From positions 868,001 through 932,000 of the forward strand of contig NZ_JAJOMX010000001.1 in the NCBI RefSeq assembly GCF_024699925.1: a stretch of 64,000 nucleotides of DNA. Reading direction: 5' to 3'. How positions within the stretch are numbered: position 1 is the first letter of the stretch; each line of letters starts with the position of its first letter. Below, piece by piece: positions 26,130 through 35,273 of this stretch. A program made the position numbers and the translations under genes. Below the pieces are notes generated by a model that was not told the DNA's origin, ran no database searches, and worked only from the letters and a program-made list of their open reading frames with translations. This stretch comes from Mesorhizobium sp. J428 (GTDB taxonomy: Bacteria; Pseudomonadota; Alphaproteobacteria; Rhizobiales; Rhizobiaceae).

Positions 26130-26624
26130 ATGCTGCAGGGAAGGAAGGAGCCGGTCACCGTCGACGTGATGGTCCGGCTGGTCGGCAAGGAGGTGGGGGT
26201 CTCGCCCTGGCGGACGGTCTCGCAGGAGATGATCGACCGCTTCGCCGACGCCACGGACGACCACCAGTTCATCCATGTCGACCCTGAGCGCGCCAAGGCA
26301 GAGACGCCCTATGGCGGCACGATCGCGCACGGCTTCCTGCTGCTGTCGTTGCTCTCGCCGATGACCTACGAGACGCTGCCGCCGCTGGAGGGCGCAGGGA
26401 TGGCGATCAACCACGGCTTCGACAAGATCCGCTTCACTGCGCCGGTTCGCTCCGGCGCGCGCGTGCGCACCCGTTTCGTGCTGGCCGAGATGAATGCGCG
26501 CCCCTCCGGCATGGTCCAGATCGGCTACGACGTGACAATGGAAATCGAGAATTCGCTGAAGCCGGCGCTGACCGCGCGCTGGCAGACGATCGCGGTGATG
26601 GACCGCAGGGACGAGCCGGCATGA
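26130..26624 (+). CDS. MaoC-like hydratase
   Basis: 164 aa hot-dog-fold protein. The MaoC hydratase-2 motif is DATDDHQFIHVDPERA (catalytic Asp/His pair) followed by YGGTIAHGFLLLSLLSPM. Members hydrate trans-2-enoyl-CoA to (R)-3-hydroxyacyl-CoA or act in related hydrations; the NodN-like branch is also close. No separate enoyl-CoA hydratase occurs in the cluster, so this gene probably provides that step. Its stop overlaps the start of the phosphotransferase (ATGA). Confidence 0.88.
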   Translation: MLQGRKEPVTVDVMVRLVGKEVGVSPWRTVSQEMIDRFADATDDHQFIHVDPERAKAETPYGGTIAHGFLLLSLLSPMTYETLPPLEGAGMAINHGFDKIRFTAPVRSGARVRTRFVLAEMNARPSGMVQIGYDVTMEIENSLKPALTARWQTIAVMDRRDEPA

Positions 26625-27652
26625 GCGATCCGAACGCGCTGGATGCGGGGGCGCTGGGCCCCTACCTCGCCGGGTATATCGACGGCTTCGGCACGCTCGA
26701 CGAGATCGTCAAGTTCAACGCCGGCCAGTCCAACCCGACCTATCTGCTGAAGACCTCCACCGGCCGCTTCGTGCTGCGCGCCAAGCCGCCAGGCGAACTC
26801 TTGAAATCGGCGCACCAGGTCGACCGCGAATACCGCGTCATGAAGGCGCTGGAACATACCGACGTGCCGGTGCCGCGCATGCTGCACCTGTCGGGCGACG
26901 ACTCGCCGATCGGCCGCCAGTTCTTCGTCATGGAGTTCCTCGACGGCCGCATCCTGTGGGACCCCGCGCTCGGCGAGATCGCCACAAATGCCGAGCGGGG
27001 CGCTATCTACGATTCCATGAACGCGACCCTGGCCAAGCTGCACGGCGTCGACATCCAGGCGCATGGGCTTTCCGACTTCGGCAAGCCGGGCAGCTATTTC
27101 GAGCGGCAGCTCACCCGCTGGACCAGCCAGTACCGCGCCTCCGAGACCGGCGCGATCGCCGACATGAACCGGCTGATCGAATGGCTGGAGAAGCGCATCC
27201 CCGCCGACGACGGGCTGGTGTCGCTGGTGCATGGCGACTACCGGCTCGACAACATGATGTTCGCCAGGGACAGGCCAGAAGTGATCGCCGTGCTCGATTG
27301 GGAACTGTCGACGCTCGGCCACCCCTATTCCGACATCGCCTACCAGTGCATGCAGTGGCGGCTGCCACACTCCTCCGGCTTCCGCGGTCTCGGCGGGGTC
27401 GACCGCAAGGCCGTCGGCCTGCCGAGCGAGGAAGAATATGTCGCGCTCTACTGCCGGCGGCGCGGCATCGCCGGCATCGACAACTGGACGTTCTATCTCG
27501 CCTTCTCCTTCTTCCGGCTCGCCGCGATCTGCCAGGGCGTCTACAAGCGCGCGCTCGACGGCAATGCGTCCAACCCGGAAAAGGCGAAGACCTATGGCGA
27601 AGCGGTCCGCCTCCTGTCCGCACTGGCTGTTGAACTGATCGACGGAGAATGA
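26621..27652 (+). CDS. APH-fold phosphotransferase, ACAD10/11 N-terminal domain type (acyl-CoA hydroxyl kinase candidate)
   Basis: 343 aa. A kinase-like fold shows the N-lobe FNAGQSNPTYLLKTSTGRFV, LRAKPPGELLKSAHQVDREY, and the catalytic motif VHGDYRLDNMMFA with the metal motif VLDWELSTLGHPYSDIAY. Segments such as IGRQFFVMEFLDGRILWDPA and QYRASETGAIADMNRLIEWL are those of the kinase domain of ACAD10/11 and of LvaA-type 4-hydroxyacyl-CoA kinases. This is not an antibiotic-resistance kinase: the family phosphorylates the gamma-hydroxyl of hydroxyacyl-CoAs, and a partner dehydrogenase then removes the phosphate. The matching dehydrogenase is 2.1 kb away (23269-24507). Function in this organism is inferred from family and neighbours. 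Confidence 0.88.
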   Translation: MSDPNALDAGALGPYLAGYIDGFGTLDEIVKFNAGQSNPTYLLKTSTGRFVLRAKPPGELLKSAHQVDREYRVMKALEHTDVPVPRMLHLSGDDSPIGRQFFVMEFLDGRILWDPALGEIATNAERGAIYDSMNATLAKLHGVDIQAHGLSDFGKPGSYFERQLTRWTSQYRASETGAIADMNRLIEWLEKRIPADDGLVSLVHGDYRLDNMMFARDRPEVIAVLDWELSTLGHPYSDIAYQCMQWRLPHSSGFRGLGGVDRKAVGLPSEEEYVALYCRRRGIAGIDNWTFYLAFSFFRLAAICQGVYKRALDGNASNPEKAKTYGEAVRLLSALAVELIDGE

Positions 27653-27653
27653 T

Positions 27654-28430
27654 GTGGCGCGTTTTTCAGGGCTGACCGCGATCATCACGGGCGCCACGGG
27701 CGGCTTCGGCCGCCGCACGGCGGAACGGCTGGCCGAAGAGGGGGGGCGCCTCGTGCTCTCCGACGTGCGCGAGGAACCGCTGCGGGAATTCGCCGCCTCG
27801 CTGCCGACCGAGACCGCGATCCGCGCCGGCGACATTTCGGACGAGGCGCTATCGGAGGCGCTGGTCGCGCTCGCAGTCGAGCGCTTCGGCGGGCTCGACA
27901 TCGCCATCAACAATGCCGGCGTGGCGCAGAGCTTCGTCAAGCTGCCGCTGGTGCCTTCGGACGAAGCTCGGCGCATCCTCGAGATCGACCTGCTCGGAGT
28001 GTTTTTCGCGCTCAAGCACCAGCTGCCGGTGATGGAGAAGCAGAACCGCGCTTCGGGCCGGCTCGGTGCCATCGTCAATATCGCGTCCGTGGCAGGCGTC
28101 TCCGGTGCGCCGCGGCTCGCGGTCTATTCCGCCGCCAAGCACGGCGTCGTCGGCCTCACCCGCTCGGCGGCGGCCGAATACGCCACCAAGGGCATCCGCG
28201 TGAACGCGGTCTGCCCCTCCTTCGCCCGCACCGCGATGGCGCTCGACTTCCTGAAGATGTCGCCGGCCGGCATCGAGGAAAGTGCCGCCAACCTGACGCG
28301 CGGCGTGCCGATGAAGCGGCTGGCCGAAGTGGACGAGGTGGTCGAGGTGATCCTCTTCGCCTGCGACCCCAAGAACACCTTCATGACCGGCCAGACCTTC
28401 GGCGTCGACGGCGGCATCACCGCCATCTGA
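27654..28430 (+). CDS. Short-chain dehydrogenase/reductase
   Basis: 258 aa from GTG 27654, one base after the phosphotransferase stop; GGAG at 27644-27647 supports the GTG start. Cofactor motif TGATGGFGRRTAERLAEEGG, NNAG in DIAINNAGVAQSFVKLPLVP, catalytic Ser in IVNIASVAGVSG, and Y-x3-K in LAVYSAAKHGVVGLTRSAA. The end TFGVDGGITAI is complete. It differs substantially from the first SDR at 25299, so the two are not a recent duplication. Possible 3-hydroxyacyl-CoA dehydrogenase in the pathway. It converges on soxG with a five-base gap. Confidence 0.9.
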   Translation: MARFSGLTAIITGATGGFGRRTAERLAEEGGRLVLSDVREEPLREFAASLPTETAIRAGDISDEALSEALVALAVERFGGLDIAINNAGVAQSFVKLPLVPSDEARRILEIDLLGVFFALKHQLPVMEKQNRASGRLGAIVNIASVAGVSGAPRLAVYSAAKHGVVGLTRSAAAEYATKGIRVNAVCPSFARTAMALDFLKMSPAGIEESAANLTRGVPMKRLAEVDEVVEVILFACDPKNTFMTGQTFGVDGGITAI

Positions 28431-28435
28431 GCCGC

Positions 28436-28993
28436 CTACTGGACAAGCGCAGCGTCGGCCGCCGCCTCTTCCAGGAAGTCGAAGGCATAGGCCGAGAACG
28501 ACCGCCAGCACTCGACACGGAACGTCGCCTCGCCGGTGCGCCAGATCACGACCTCGATCTTGCCGAGGATGGTGCGCGAGCACGCGCCGACCGGGAAAGC
28601 GGACAGCGACAGGTCCTGCGGGCAACCGGCATTGAGCGTCGCCTCCGCTCCCCTGCCCTCGACCAGGATCGCGGTGTTGCGGTGTGAGATGTCGACGGCG
28701 GAGTGAAGCGCCTTCGCCTTGGCGCAGTCTGCAAGCGGATCGCCGCTGGCGGTGTCGATGACGAGCCACTCGTCGGGGCCGAGCCAAAGGGCTGCGCGCC
28801 CGCCGGACTTCGACAGGGCGGATGTCTTCGGCTTCACCGGCAGCTTGACACCGACAGCCTTGGACAGCGCAGCGACGCCATCCGGCCCGGCGCGCAGCGA
28901 CAGGCGCGCGGCGGGTTCGGCGGGCGTGACCGTCACGGCGGGATTGGCGACCGTGCGGCCGGCGAGCGGGTGGGTGCGCAGCAGCTCAGCCAT
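28436..28993 (-). CDS. soxG: Sarcosine oxidase gamma subunit
   Basis: 185 aa from ATG 28993; the in-frame upstream extension lies within soxA and is rejected. The small gamma subunit resembles a truncated aminomethyltransferase domain: LWLGPDEWLVIDTASGD, HSAVDISHRNTAILVEGRG, NAGCPQDLSLSAFPVGACSR and FRVECWRSFSAYAFDFLEEA. It overlaps the alpha-subunit stop by eight bases. It is part of the heterotetrameric enzyme that demethylates sarcosine to glycine, yielding H2O2 and methylene-tetrahydrofolate. This is the last gene of the sox operon. Confidence 0.9.
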   Translation of the reverse strand: MAELLRTHPLAGRTVANPAVTVTPAEPAARLSLRAGPDGVAALSKAVGVKLPVKPKTSALSKSGGRAALWLGPDEWLVIDTASGDPLADCAKAKALHSAVDISHRNTAILVEGRGAEATLNAGCPQDLSLSAFPVGACSRTILGKIEVVIWRTGEATFRVECWRSFSAYAFDFLEEAAADAALVQ

Positions 28994-31976
28994 GGAGACG
29001 CTCTCCCTTCTCATCGAAGAACACCTGCCCGACCACCTCGACCTCGATGGTGCGATCCGGCATCGGCACGTGAAGCGTCTCACCCATGCGGTCGAAGCCG
29101 CCGGCGACCAGCGCCAGCGCGATGGAGCGGCCGCAGTTCTCCGACCAGTAGCTCGACGTCACATGGCCGATCATCTTCATCGGGATCGGCTGTTTCGGGT
29201 CCTCGACGATCTGCGCGCCCTCTTCCAGAACCACCTTCGGATCCTTCGTCCTCAAGCCGACGAGCTGCTTGCGGCCCTTGGCCGTGAGGTCCGCGCGCTT
29301 CAGGCCGCGGATGCCGACAAAATCGGTCTTCTTCTTGCCGATCGCCCAGTCGAGGCCGGCGTCCTGCGGCGTCACCGTGCCGTCGGTGTCCTGGCCGACG
29401 ATGATATAGCCCTTCTCGGCGCGCAGGATGTGCATCGCCTCGGTGCCATAGGCGCAGGCGCCGTGCTTCTGGCCTTCGGCCCAGACGGCATCCCAGACAG
29501 CGGCGGCGTAGTCGGCCGGCACGTTGATTTCAAAGCCGCGCTCGCCGGTGAAGGACATGCGGAACAGCCGCGTCGGCACACCGCAGATCCTGCCTTCGCG
29601 CACCGACATGTGCGGCATGGCGGCGTCGGACATGTTGATGCCCTCGACCAGCGGCTGAATGATGTCGCGACTCTTCGGACCCTGAACCGCGATGACCGCC
29701 CACTGTTCGGAGATCGAGGTCAGCCAGACGTCGAGATGCGGGAACTCGGTCTGGAGGTAGTCCTCCATGTGGTTCATCACGCGGGCAGCGCCGCCGGTCG
29801 TCGTGGTGACGTGGAAGCGGTCGGCTGCCAGCCGGCCCACGACGCCATCGTCGTAGATGAAGCCGTCCTCGCGCAGCATGATGCCATAGCGGCAGCGGCC
29901 GGGCTCCAGCTTCTCCCACGGATTGGTGTAAAGCAGTTCCATGAACTTCGCCGCATCCGGGCCGACGATCTCGATCTTGCCGAGCGTCGATGCGTCGAAG
30001 ATACCGGCGGCCTTGCGCACGGTGACGCACTCGCGGTCGACGGCCTTGTGCATGTCCTCGCCGGCGCGCGGATAGTGCACCAGGCGCGCTTCCACTGGCC
30101 GACATCCTCGAACACCGCGCCGAGCTTTTCCTCCTGCGCATGGAACGGCGTGCGGCGGGTCGGGTCGAACAGCTTGCCCTTGGCGTGGCCGATCAGCGCG
30201 CCGAAGGTGACGGGCGTGTACGGCGCGCGGAAGGTGGTGAGGCCGACCTCCGGCATCTCCTTGCCGAGCGCTTCCGCCGCGATCGCCAGGCCGTGGATGT
30301 TCGACGTCTTGCCCTGGTCGGTCGCCATGCCGTTGGTGGTGAAACGCTTGACGTGCTCGATCGAGCGCATGCCCTCGTGCACGGCCTGGCGGATGTCCTT
30401 CGCCGTGACGTCGTTCTGGAAGTCGACGAAGGCCTTTCCGGTCGATCCCGATCCGGCGCCCGGGGCAGCACCCACTATGCCGCCGGCCCAGCTCTCGGTC
30501 GTATCGGCCTTCAGCTTCGTTCCTGAAACCTTGGCAGCACCGGCGGCTTTCGCCGCCTTCTCGCCGGCGGCGAGCGCTTCCTTGACGGTGTCGGCGAGCG
30601 TGTCGGTGCCGGCGCAGGCGCCGACCGAAACGCAGTCCTGCGCATAGGTGCCCGGCAGGAAGCGGCGCGTGGCGCTGTCGAAGGCGACCTTGCCGCGCGA
30701 CTGCGAGAAGAGATGCACCGACGGCGTCCAGCCGGCCGACATCAGCAGCGCATCGACCGGGATCGAGCGCTCCGGCCCGCCCGCGGACGCACGGACGGAA
30801 ATGGAGGAGACACGCAGGCCCCCCCGACGCCTTGACCACCGTGCGGCCAGGCAGAACCTCGATGCCGAGGCGGCGCGCCTCGTCGAACAGCGGTCCAGCC
30901 GGGTTGTCGCGCAGGTCGACGATCGCCGCGATGGAAGCGCCGGCCTTCTTGAGGTCGATCGCAGCGGCATAGGCCGAATCTCCGGCCGTGAAGACGCCAA
31001 CATTCTTCCCGACCAGCACGCCGTAGTGGTTGAGATAGGTGCGCGCGGCCGACGCCAGCATCACGCCGGGCTTGTCGTTGCCGTCGAACACCATATGCCG
31101 CTCGATCGCGCCGGAGGCGAGGATCACGCGCTTCGCCCGAACCTGCCACAGCCGCTCGCGCGGCAGGTCGCCGGGGGCGGCGAGATGGTCGCTGACGCGT
31201 TCGACCAGACCGACGAGGTTCTGGGCGTAGTAGCCGAAGGCGGTGGTGCGGGTGAGCACGCGGACGTTGCCGAGCGCCGCGAGCCGCACCGCCGTCGCCT
31301 GCGCCCAGTCCCAGCCGGCCGCGCCATCGATCGTGGCGCCTGCCTCGAAGCGCAGCGCGCCGCCAAGCTGAGCCTGCTCGTCGGCGAGGATGACACGCGC
31401 GCCGCTTTCGGCCGCGGCAAGGGCTGCGGACAGACCGGCCCCGCCGCCGCCCAGCACCAGCACATCGCAATGCGCGTAACGCGAGGCGTAGCGGTCGGGG
31501 TCGGCCTTGTCCGGCGCGACGCCCAAGCCCGCGGCTGCGCGGATGTTGGGCTCGTAGACCGATTTCCACGCCGCCTTCGGCCACATGAAGGTCTTGTAGT
31601 AGAAGCCGGCCGAGAACATTGGCGAGGCGATGTCGTTGACCGCGCCGACGTCGAAGGCGAGCGACGGCCAGCGGTTCTGCGACACGGCGGTCAGGCCGTC
31701 ATAGACCTCCTGCACGGTGGCGCGGACGTTCGGCGTTTTCCTTGCCTCGTCGCGGTGTATACCGACCAGCGCGTTCGGCTCCTCGGCGCCGGCCGAGAGC
31801 ACGCCGCGTGGCCGGTGATACTTGAACGAACGACCCATGAGATGAACGCCGTTCGCGAGCAGCGCGGAGGCCAGAGTGTCGCCCTCGAGCCCCTGATAGG
31901 ACGCGCCATCGAAGGAAAAACGGACGGCCTTGCCGCTGAGGCGGCCGGCGCCGGTGGTGCGAAATGCCGCGGTCAT
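28986..31976 (-). pseudogene. soxA: Sarcosine oxidase alpha subunit, two compensating frameshifts
   Basis: Spans 997 codons in total, the usual length of the alpha subunit, from ATG 31976 (ATGA overlap with soxD). Domains in order: N-terminal 2Fe-2S-like/NADH-oxidase part with GVHLMGRSFKYHRPRGVL, FAD/NAD site LVLGGGGAGLSAALAAAESG, a pyridine-nucleotide oxidoreductase region, then a C-terminal folate-binding aminomethyltransferase domain beginning ASTLGKIEIVGPDAAKFMEL. Two single-base shifts break it. One extra C lies in the C7 run 30819-30825, and about one base is missing near 30082-30092, between ...DVGQWKRA and LVHYPRAGEDM. Between them the middle ~245 residues (VSSISVRASAGGPERSIPVD onward) read well in the other frame. 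Both look like sequence errors. Confidence 0.85.
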
Positions 31977-32332
31977 TTGCCCGCTCCCTTCGGCTTCTCG
32001 TTCAGCTGGTCCGGCGGGCGGTTGCCCCACGCGGCGGGGCCGCTGTCGCTGGCGCTGATCGCCGGCTTCTTCTCGCCGGCCTTGTATGTCGTCAAAAACT
32101 TGTCGGAGACACTGTCGCGCACCGCGTTGAAGAACCGCCCGCAGCCGTGGATATGCCGCCAGCGCTCGTAGACGAGACCCTTCGGATTCGAGCGGATGAA
32201 GAAGAACTGCGCGAATTCCTCATCGGAAATCTCGGCGATGTTCGCCGGCCGCGCGATGTGCGCCTCGCCGGCGCCGCGGAACTCAAGCTCCGGGCGCTCT
32301 TCCTCGCAATAGGGGCAGTGAATCAGAAGCAT
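31973..32332 (-). CDS. soxD: Sarcosine oxidase delta subunit
   Basis: 119 aa from ATG 32332, which overlaps the hydrolase stop by one base (TGATG). The zinc-binding MLLIHCPYCEEERPELEFR opens the protein. The delta-subunit core GLVYERWRHIHGCGRFFNAV and RDSVSDKFLTTYKAGEK is present. The tail is Lys/Pro-rich. Normally soxD follows soxB directly; here a hydrolase gene intervenes. Stop and soxA start overlap as ATGA. Confidence 0.93.
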   Translation of the reverse strand: MLLIHCPYCEEERPELEFRGAGEAHIARPANIAEISDEEFAQFFFIRSNPKGLVYERWRHIHGCGRFFNAVRDSVSDKFLTTYKAGEKKPAISASDSGPAAWGNRPPDQLNEKPKGAGK

Positions 32333-33171
32333 CAGTGCGTAACCCCCGAAGGAGACAGTGTTTCGATCGATGCGAGGATGCGCCTGCCGGCTAGGTCGGG
32401 TGCTTCCAACTGCGGTAGGTGTCCAACGTCCTTCAGCACCTCGAAGGTCGAGCCCGGCATGATCGCATGCAGCTGGCGACCGCGTGAGAGCGGAATCCAC
32501 GGATCCTTTTCGCCCCACAGAATGGCCACGGGGCACCGCATCTGGTCGAGCTTCTCGGCGAACTCGCTTGTGTAGCGTTCGTCGGCCTGTGCGAACTGCC
32601 GGTAGAAGCTGACCCGTCCTTCCGCGCTCAGCCACGGATCGCATAGCTGCTGGAAGTCGTCATCCGCGAGATCGTTGATCAGCGCACCCTCGATATAGGC
32701 GCCGACGATCGCGCGATGGATGTGCGGTGGAACGCCGACGAACGCGTCGATATGGCGCCTGACATGGTCGAAGAATTCGGACCCCCAGGGGTTGAGCGCA
32801 ACGACATTCATCATGACGAGCGCCCGGTAGTCGACCCCGTGCAGAAGGTGGGCCCGCAGAGTGACGGCCCCGCTCATATCATGCGCGACGACGCAGGGGT
32901 TCTCCAACCCCCAGATTTTCAGCATCTCGGCGAAGACCTCGCCCTGCACATTCAATGCCGTTGAAGCGCGGGCCGGCATTTCTGACCTGCCATAGCCGGG
33001 CATGTCGAACCAGTAGACCGTGTGGCTCTTGGCAAGCAGGGAAATCACCCGGTGCCAGCTGAACGACGACCAGGGCCAGCCATGCGCCAGGACGAGGGAT
33101 GGGCCGTTGCCGGCCATACCCCACGCAACCTCACCGGCTCGTGTGTCGGTCCTGTGATCGACGGTCCACAC
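32332..33171 (-). CDS. Alpha/beta hydrolase with aspartate at the nucleophile position, inserted in the sox operon
   Basis: 279 aa, complete alpha/beta hydrolase fold. The oxyanion region is LVLAHGWPWSSFSWHRVISL and the strand-turn is VYWFDMPGYGRSEMP. The nucleophile elbow reads CVVAHDMSGAVTLR, so the nucleophile is Asp rather than Ser. That is the arrangement in haloalkane and haloacid dehalogenases and epoxide hydrolases. The distal acid is in ILWGEKDPWIPL and the catalytic His in LKDVGHLPQLEAPD. No signal peptide. It sits 11 bases after soxB and is coupled to soxD, so it is cotranscribed with sarcosine oxidase. Substrate unknown; dehalogenase, epoxide hydrolase or a related C-O/C-N hydrolase are options. 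Confidence 0.82.
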   Translation of the reverse strand: MWTVDHRTDTRAGEVAWGMAGNGPSLVLAHGWPWSSFSWHRVISLLAKSHTVYWFDMPGYGRSEMPARASTALNVQGEVFAEMLKIWGLENPCVVAHDMSGAVTLRAHLLHGVDYRALVMMNVVALNPWGSEFFDHVRRHIDAFVGVPPHIHRAIVGAYIEGALINDLADDDFQQLCDPWLSAEGRVSFYRQFAQADERYTSEFAEKLDQMRCPVAILWGEKDPWIPLSRGRQLHAIMPGSTFEVLKDVGHLPQLEAPDLAGRRILASIETLSPSGVTH

Positions 33172-33182
33172 CCGCGTTGACC

Positions 33183-34436
33183 TCAGTGCGCCACGGCGGC
33201 CGCGGCCGCTTCGTCGATCAGCCGGCCGGAGCGGAAGCGCTCCAGCGTGAAGCCGGCATTGATCGGGTGCGGGTTGTCGTTGGCGATGGTGTGGGCGAAG
33301 ACGTGGCCGGAGCCCGGCGTCGCCTTGAAGCCGCCCGTTCCCCAGCCGCAGTTGACGTAAAGGCCCGGCACCGGCGTCTTGGCGAGGATCGGCGAGCGGT
33401 CGGGCGTGACGTCGACGATGCCGCCCCAGGAACGCAGCATCTTCATGCGGCCGAACATCGGGAACATCTCGCAGATGGCGTCCAGCGTATGCGTCAGGAT
33501 GTGCATGCCGCCGGTCTGCGAATAGGAGATGTACTGGTCGGTGCCGGCGCCGATGACCAGTTCACCCTTGTCGGACTGGGAAATGTAGGCGTGCACCGTG
33601 TTGGACATGACCACGCAGGGGAAGACCGGCTTGACCGGCTCCGACACCAGCGCCTGCAGCGGGTAGCTTTCGAGCGGCATCCGCACATCGGCCATCTGCA
33701 TCAGCACCGACGTGTGGCCGGCCGCGACCACGCCGATCTTCCTCGCGCCGATGAAGCCGCGCGTGGTCTCGACGCCGGTGACATGACCGTTGGACGAGCG
33801 ACGGATGCCCTTGACCTCGCAGTTCTGGATGATGTGGACGCCGCGGTCCGACGCCGCGCGCGCATAGCCCCAGGCGACCGCGTCATGGCGGGCCGTGCCG
33901 CCGCGCCGCTGCAGCGTCGCGCCGACGACCGGATACCGCGCGTCGGCCGAAATGTTGAGCGGCGGGCAGTAGTCCTTGGCCTGCTGCGGCGTCAGCCATT
34001 CGTTGTCGATGCCGTTCAGCCGGTTGGCATGCACGTGACGCTTCAGCGACTGCACGTCGTGGACGTTGTGCGCCAGCATCATCACGCCGCGCGCCGAATA
34101 CATGACGTTGTAGTTGAGGTCCTGTGACAGCCCGTCCCACAGCTTGACGGCGTGGTCGTAGATACCGGCGCTCTCGTCATACAGATAATTGGAGCGGATG
34201 ATCGTGGTGTTGCGGCCGGTGTTACCGCCGCCGAGCCAGCCTTTTTCCAGCACCGCGATGTTGGTGATGCCGTGCTCCTTGGCGAGGTAGTAGGCGGTCG
34301 CGAGCCCGTGGCCGCCCGCGCCGACGATGATGACGTCGTATTCCGAGCGGGGCTCGGGCGAAGACCACTGCTCCTCCCAGCCCTTGTGGGCGCGCATGGC
34401 CTCGCGGGCAATCGCGAACACGGAGTATTTGCGCAT
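33183..34436 (-). CDS. soxB: Sarcosine oxidase beta subunit
   Basis: 417 aa from ATG 34436, the standard beta-subunit start ([20 protein letters not shown]); a longer open frame upstream is not supported. The FAD site is [20 protein letters not shown] (from about residue 34). The His in [13 protein letters not shown] (about 184) stands where characterised beta subunits carry the covalent [23 protein letters not shown] closes the FAD domain. It is the first gene of soxB-hydrolase-D-A-G, oxidising sarcosine from glycine betaine or creatinine breakdown. The 265-base spacer to the divergent M15 gene would hold its promoter; GTTTGCG (34533-34539) and CGCAAAC (34566-34572) there are a weak spaced dyad. 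Confidence 0.95.
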   Translation of the reverse strand: MRKYSVFAIAREAMRAHKGWEEQWSSPEPRSEYDVIIVGAGGHGLATAYYLAKEHGITNIAVLEKGWLGGGNTGRNTTIIRSNYLYDESAGIYDHAVKLWDGLSQDLNYNVMYSARGVMMLAHNVHDVQSLKRHVHANRLNGIDNEWLTPQQAKDYCPPLNISADARYPVVGATLQRRGGTARHDAVAWGYARAASDRGVHIIQNCEVKGIRRSSNGHVTGVETTRGFIGARKIGVVAAGHTSVLMQMADVRMPLESYPLQALVSEPVKPVFPCVVMSNTVHAYISQSDKGELVIGAGTDQYISYSQTGGMHILTHTLDAICEMFPMFGRMKMLRSWGGIVDVTPDRSPILAKTPVPGLYVNCGWGTGGFKATPGSGHVFAHTIANDNPHPINAGFTLERFRSGRLIDEAAAAAVAH

Positions 34437-34624
34437 CGTCTTGACCTCTGGACGGGTTCGGCACCGGGAGCATGGCGGCCCCGCGGACACCGAGCGTATC
34501 ACTACCGAAAATGCGTCGGAAGCAAGTGCGCTGTTTGCGACGGCGCTTGCCGCTTTGCGCCATCGCGCAAACAACCCGTTCTCCGACCCCGGCCGAACCT
34601 TTCCACCTGCCGTACCACATCCCG

Positions 34625-34700
34625 GTTGTATTAACTTTTAGTTGCATTAAAGAGGATATACTGTAATCTTAAGTTGCATATCGATCTTGGGGAGGGGAAG
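34625..34700 (+). promoter_or_regulatory. AT-rich promoter region of the cell-wall hydrolase pair with direct repeats
   Basis: This stretch is markedly AT-rich compared with its surroundings. AGTTGCAT occurs at 34640-34647 and again at 34672-34679, 32 bp apart (about three helical turns), and a related GTTGTA lies at 34625. TTGCAT at 34642 and TAATCT 16 bases later could form -35/-10 elements. GGAGGGGAAGG immediately precedes the ATG at 34702. Repeated half-sites on one face of DNA suggest an activator or repressor site. Confidence 0.45.
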
Positions 34701-34701
34701 G

Positions 34702-35247
34702 ATGGCGGCTGATCTCGGTTTGTTGGTGCCCGAGTTTGGGAAAGCATGCCGTGAGCTGATCAAGAATTGTCAGGCACGCGGCATCGAGATGCGACCCAAT
34801 GAAGGGCTGCGAAATCCGTGGAAGCAGGCGAAATACTGGCGGCAGTCGCGCTCGATCCAGGAGATCAACGACAGGATCGCAGGACTGAAAGCAGCGGGTG
34901 CTCCGTTCATCGCTCACATGATCGACAGTGTCGGCCCCCAGCACGGTCCTCCGGTCACCAACGCCTTGCCGGGCGCGAGCTGGCATCAGTGGGGTGAGGC
35001 ACTCGATTGCTTCTGGGTCGTTGGCGGCAAGGCCGAGTGGAGCACGACTAAGAAGGTCAACGGTCTGAACGGATACCGCACCTATGCCGAGGAGGCGGTG
35101 AACCTCGGCCTCACTGCCGGCGGCTTGTGGACCTCGATCAAGGACTGGCCGCACGTGCAGAAACGTGCGGCTGCCAGTCCGCTCAGCGGCGGCTTGTCCT
35201 GGCCCAAGATCGACGCGGAAATGCGCACCCGCTTTCCGAATCCATAG
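34702..35247 (+). CDS. M15-family peptidoglycan peptidase (endolysin-like D-Ala-D-Ala/L-Ala-D-Glu hydrolase)
   Basis: 181 aa from ATG 34702 with a strong SD; a TTG start five codons earlier is unlikely. The metallopeptidase M15 zinc motif appears as SWHQWGEALDCFWV (His and Asp ligands), with the third ligand in IKDWPHVQ near residue 155. An N-terminal GLRNPWKQAKYWRQSRS segment is shared with phage endopeptidases and bacterial VanY-like enzymes. No signal peptide or membrane anchor is present, so export would need holin-like or other help, or the protein acts on lysis. It is followed 26 bases later by a second wall-hydrolase gene. Confidence 0.85.
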   Translation: MAADLGLLVPEFGKACRELIKNCQARGIEMRPNEGLRNPWKQAKYWRQSRSIQEINDRIAGLKAAGAPFIAHMIDSVGPQHGPPVTNALPGASWHQWGEALDCFWVVGGKAEWSTTKKVNGLNGYRTYAEEAVNLGLTAGGLWTSIKDWPHVQKRAAASPLSGGLSWPKIDAEMRTRFPNP

Positions 35248-35273
35248 TCTCCGCCGAGCGGGAGTTGCAGCAA

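Noticed and set aside
26621..27652. Antibiotic-resistance aminoglycoside phosphotransferase
   Set aside because: The flanking motifs and neighbours are those of acyl-CoA kinases (ACAD10/11, LvaA type), not resistance enzymes.
30819..30825. Programmed ribosomal frameshifting at the C7 run in soxA
   Set aside because: A second shift further on restores the original frame, and neither site has a slippery heptamer or a recoding stem; sequence error is simpler.
34437..34624. Glycine or other riboswitch upstream of soxB
   Set aside because: No conserved riboswitch core could be recognised; only a weak spaced GTTTGCG/CGCAAAC dyad was found.
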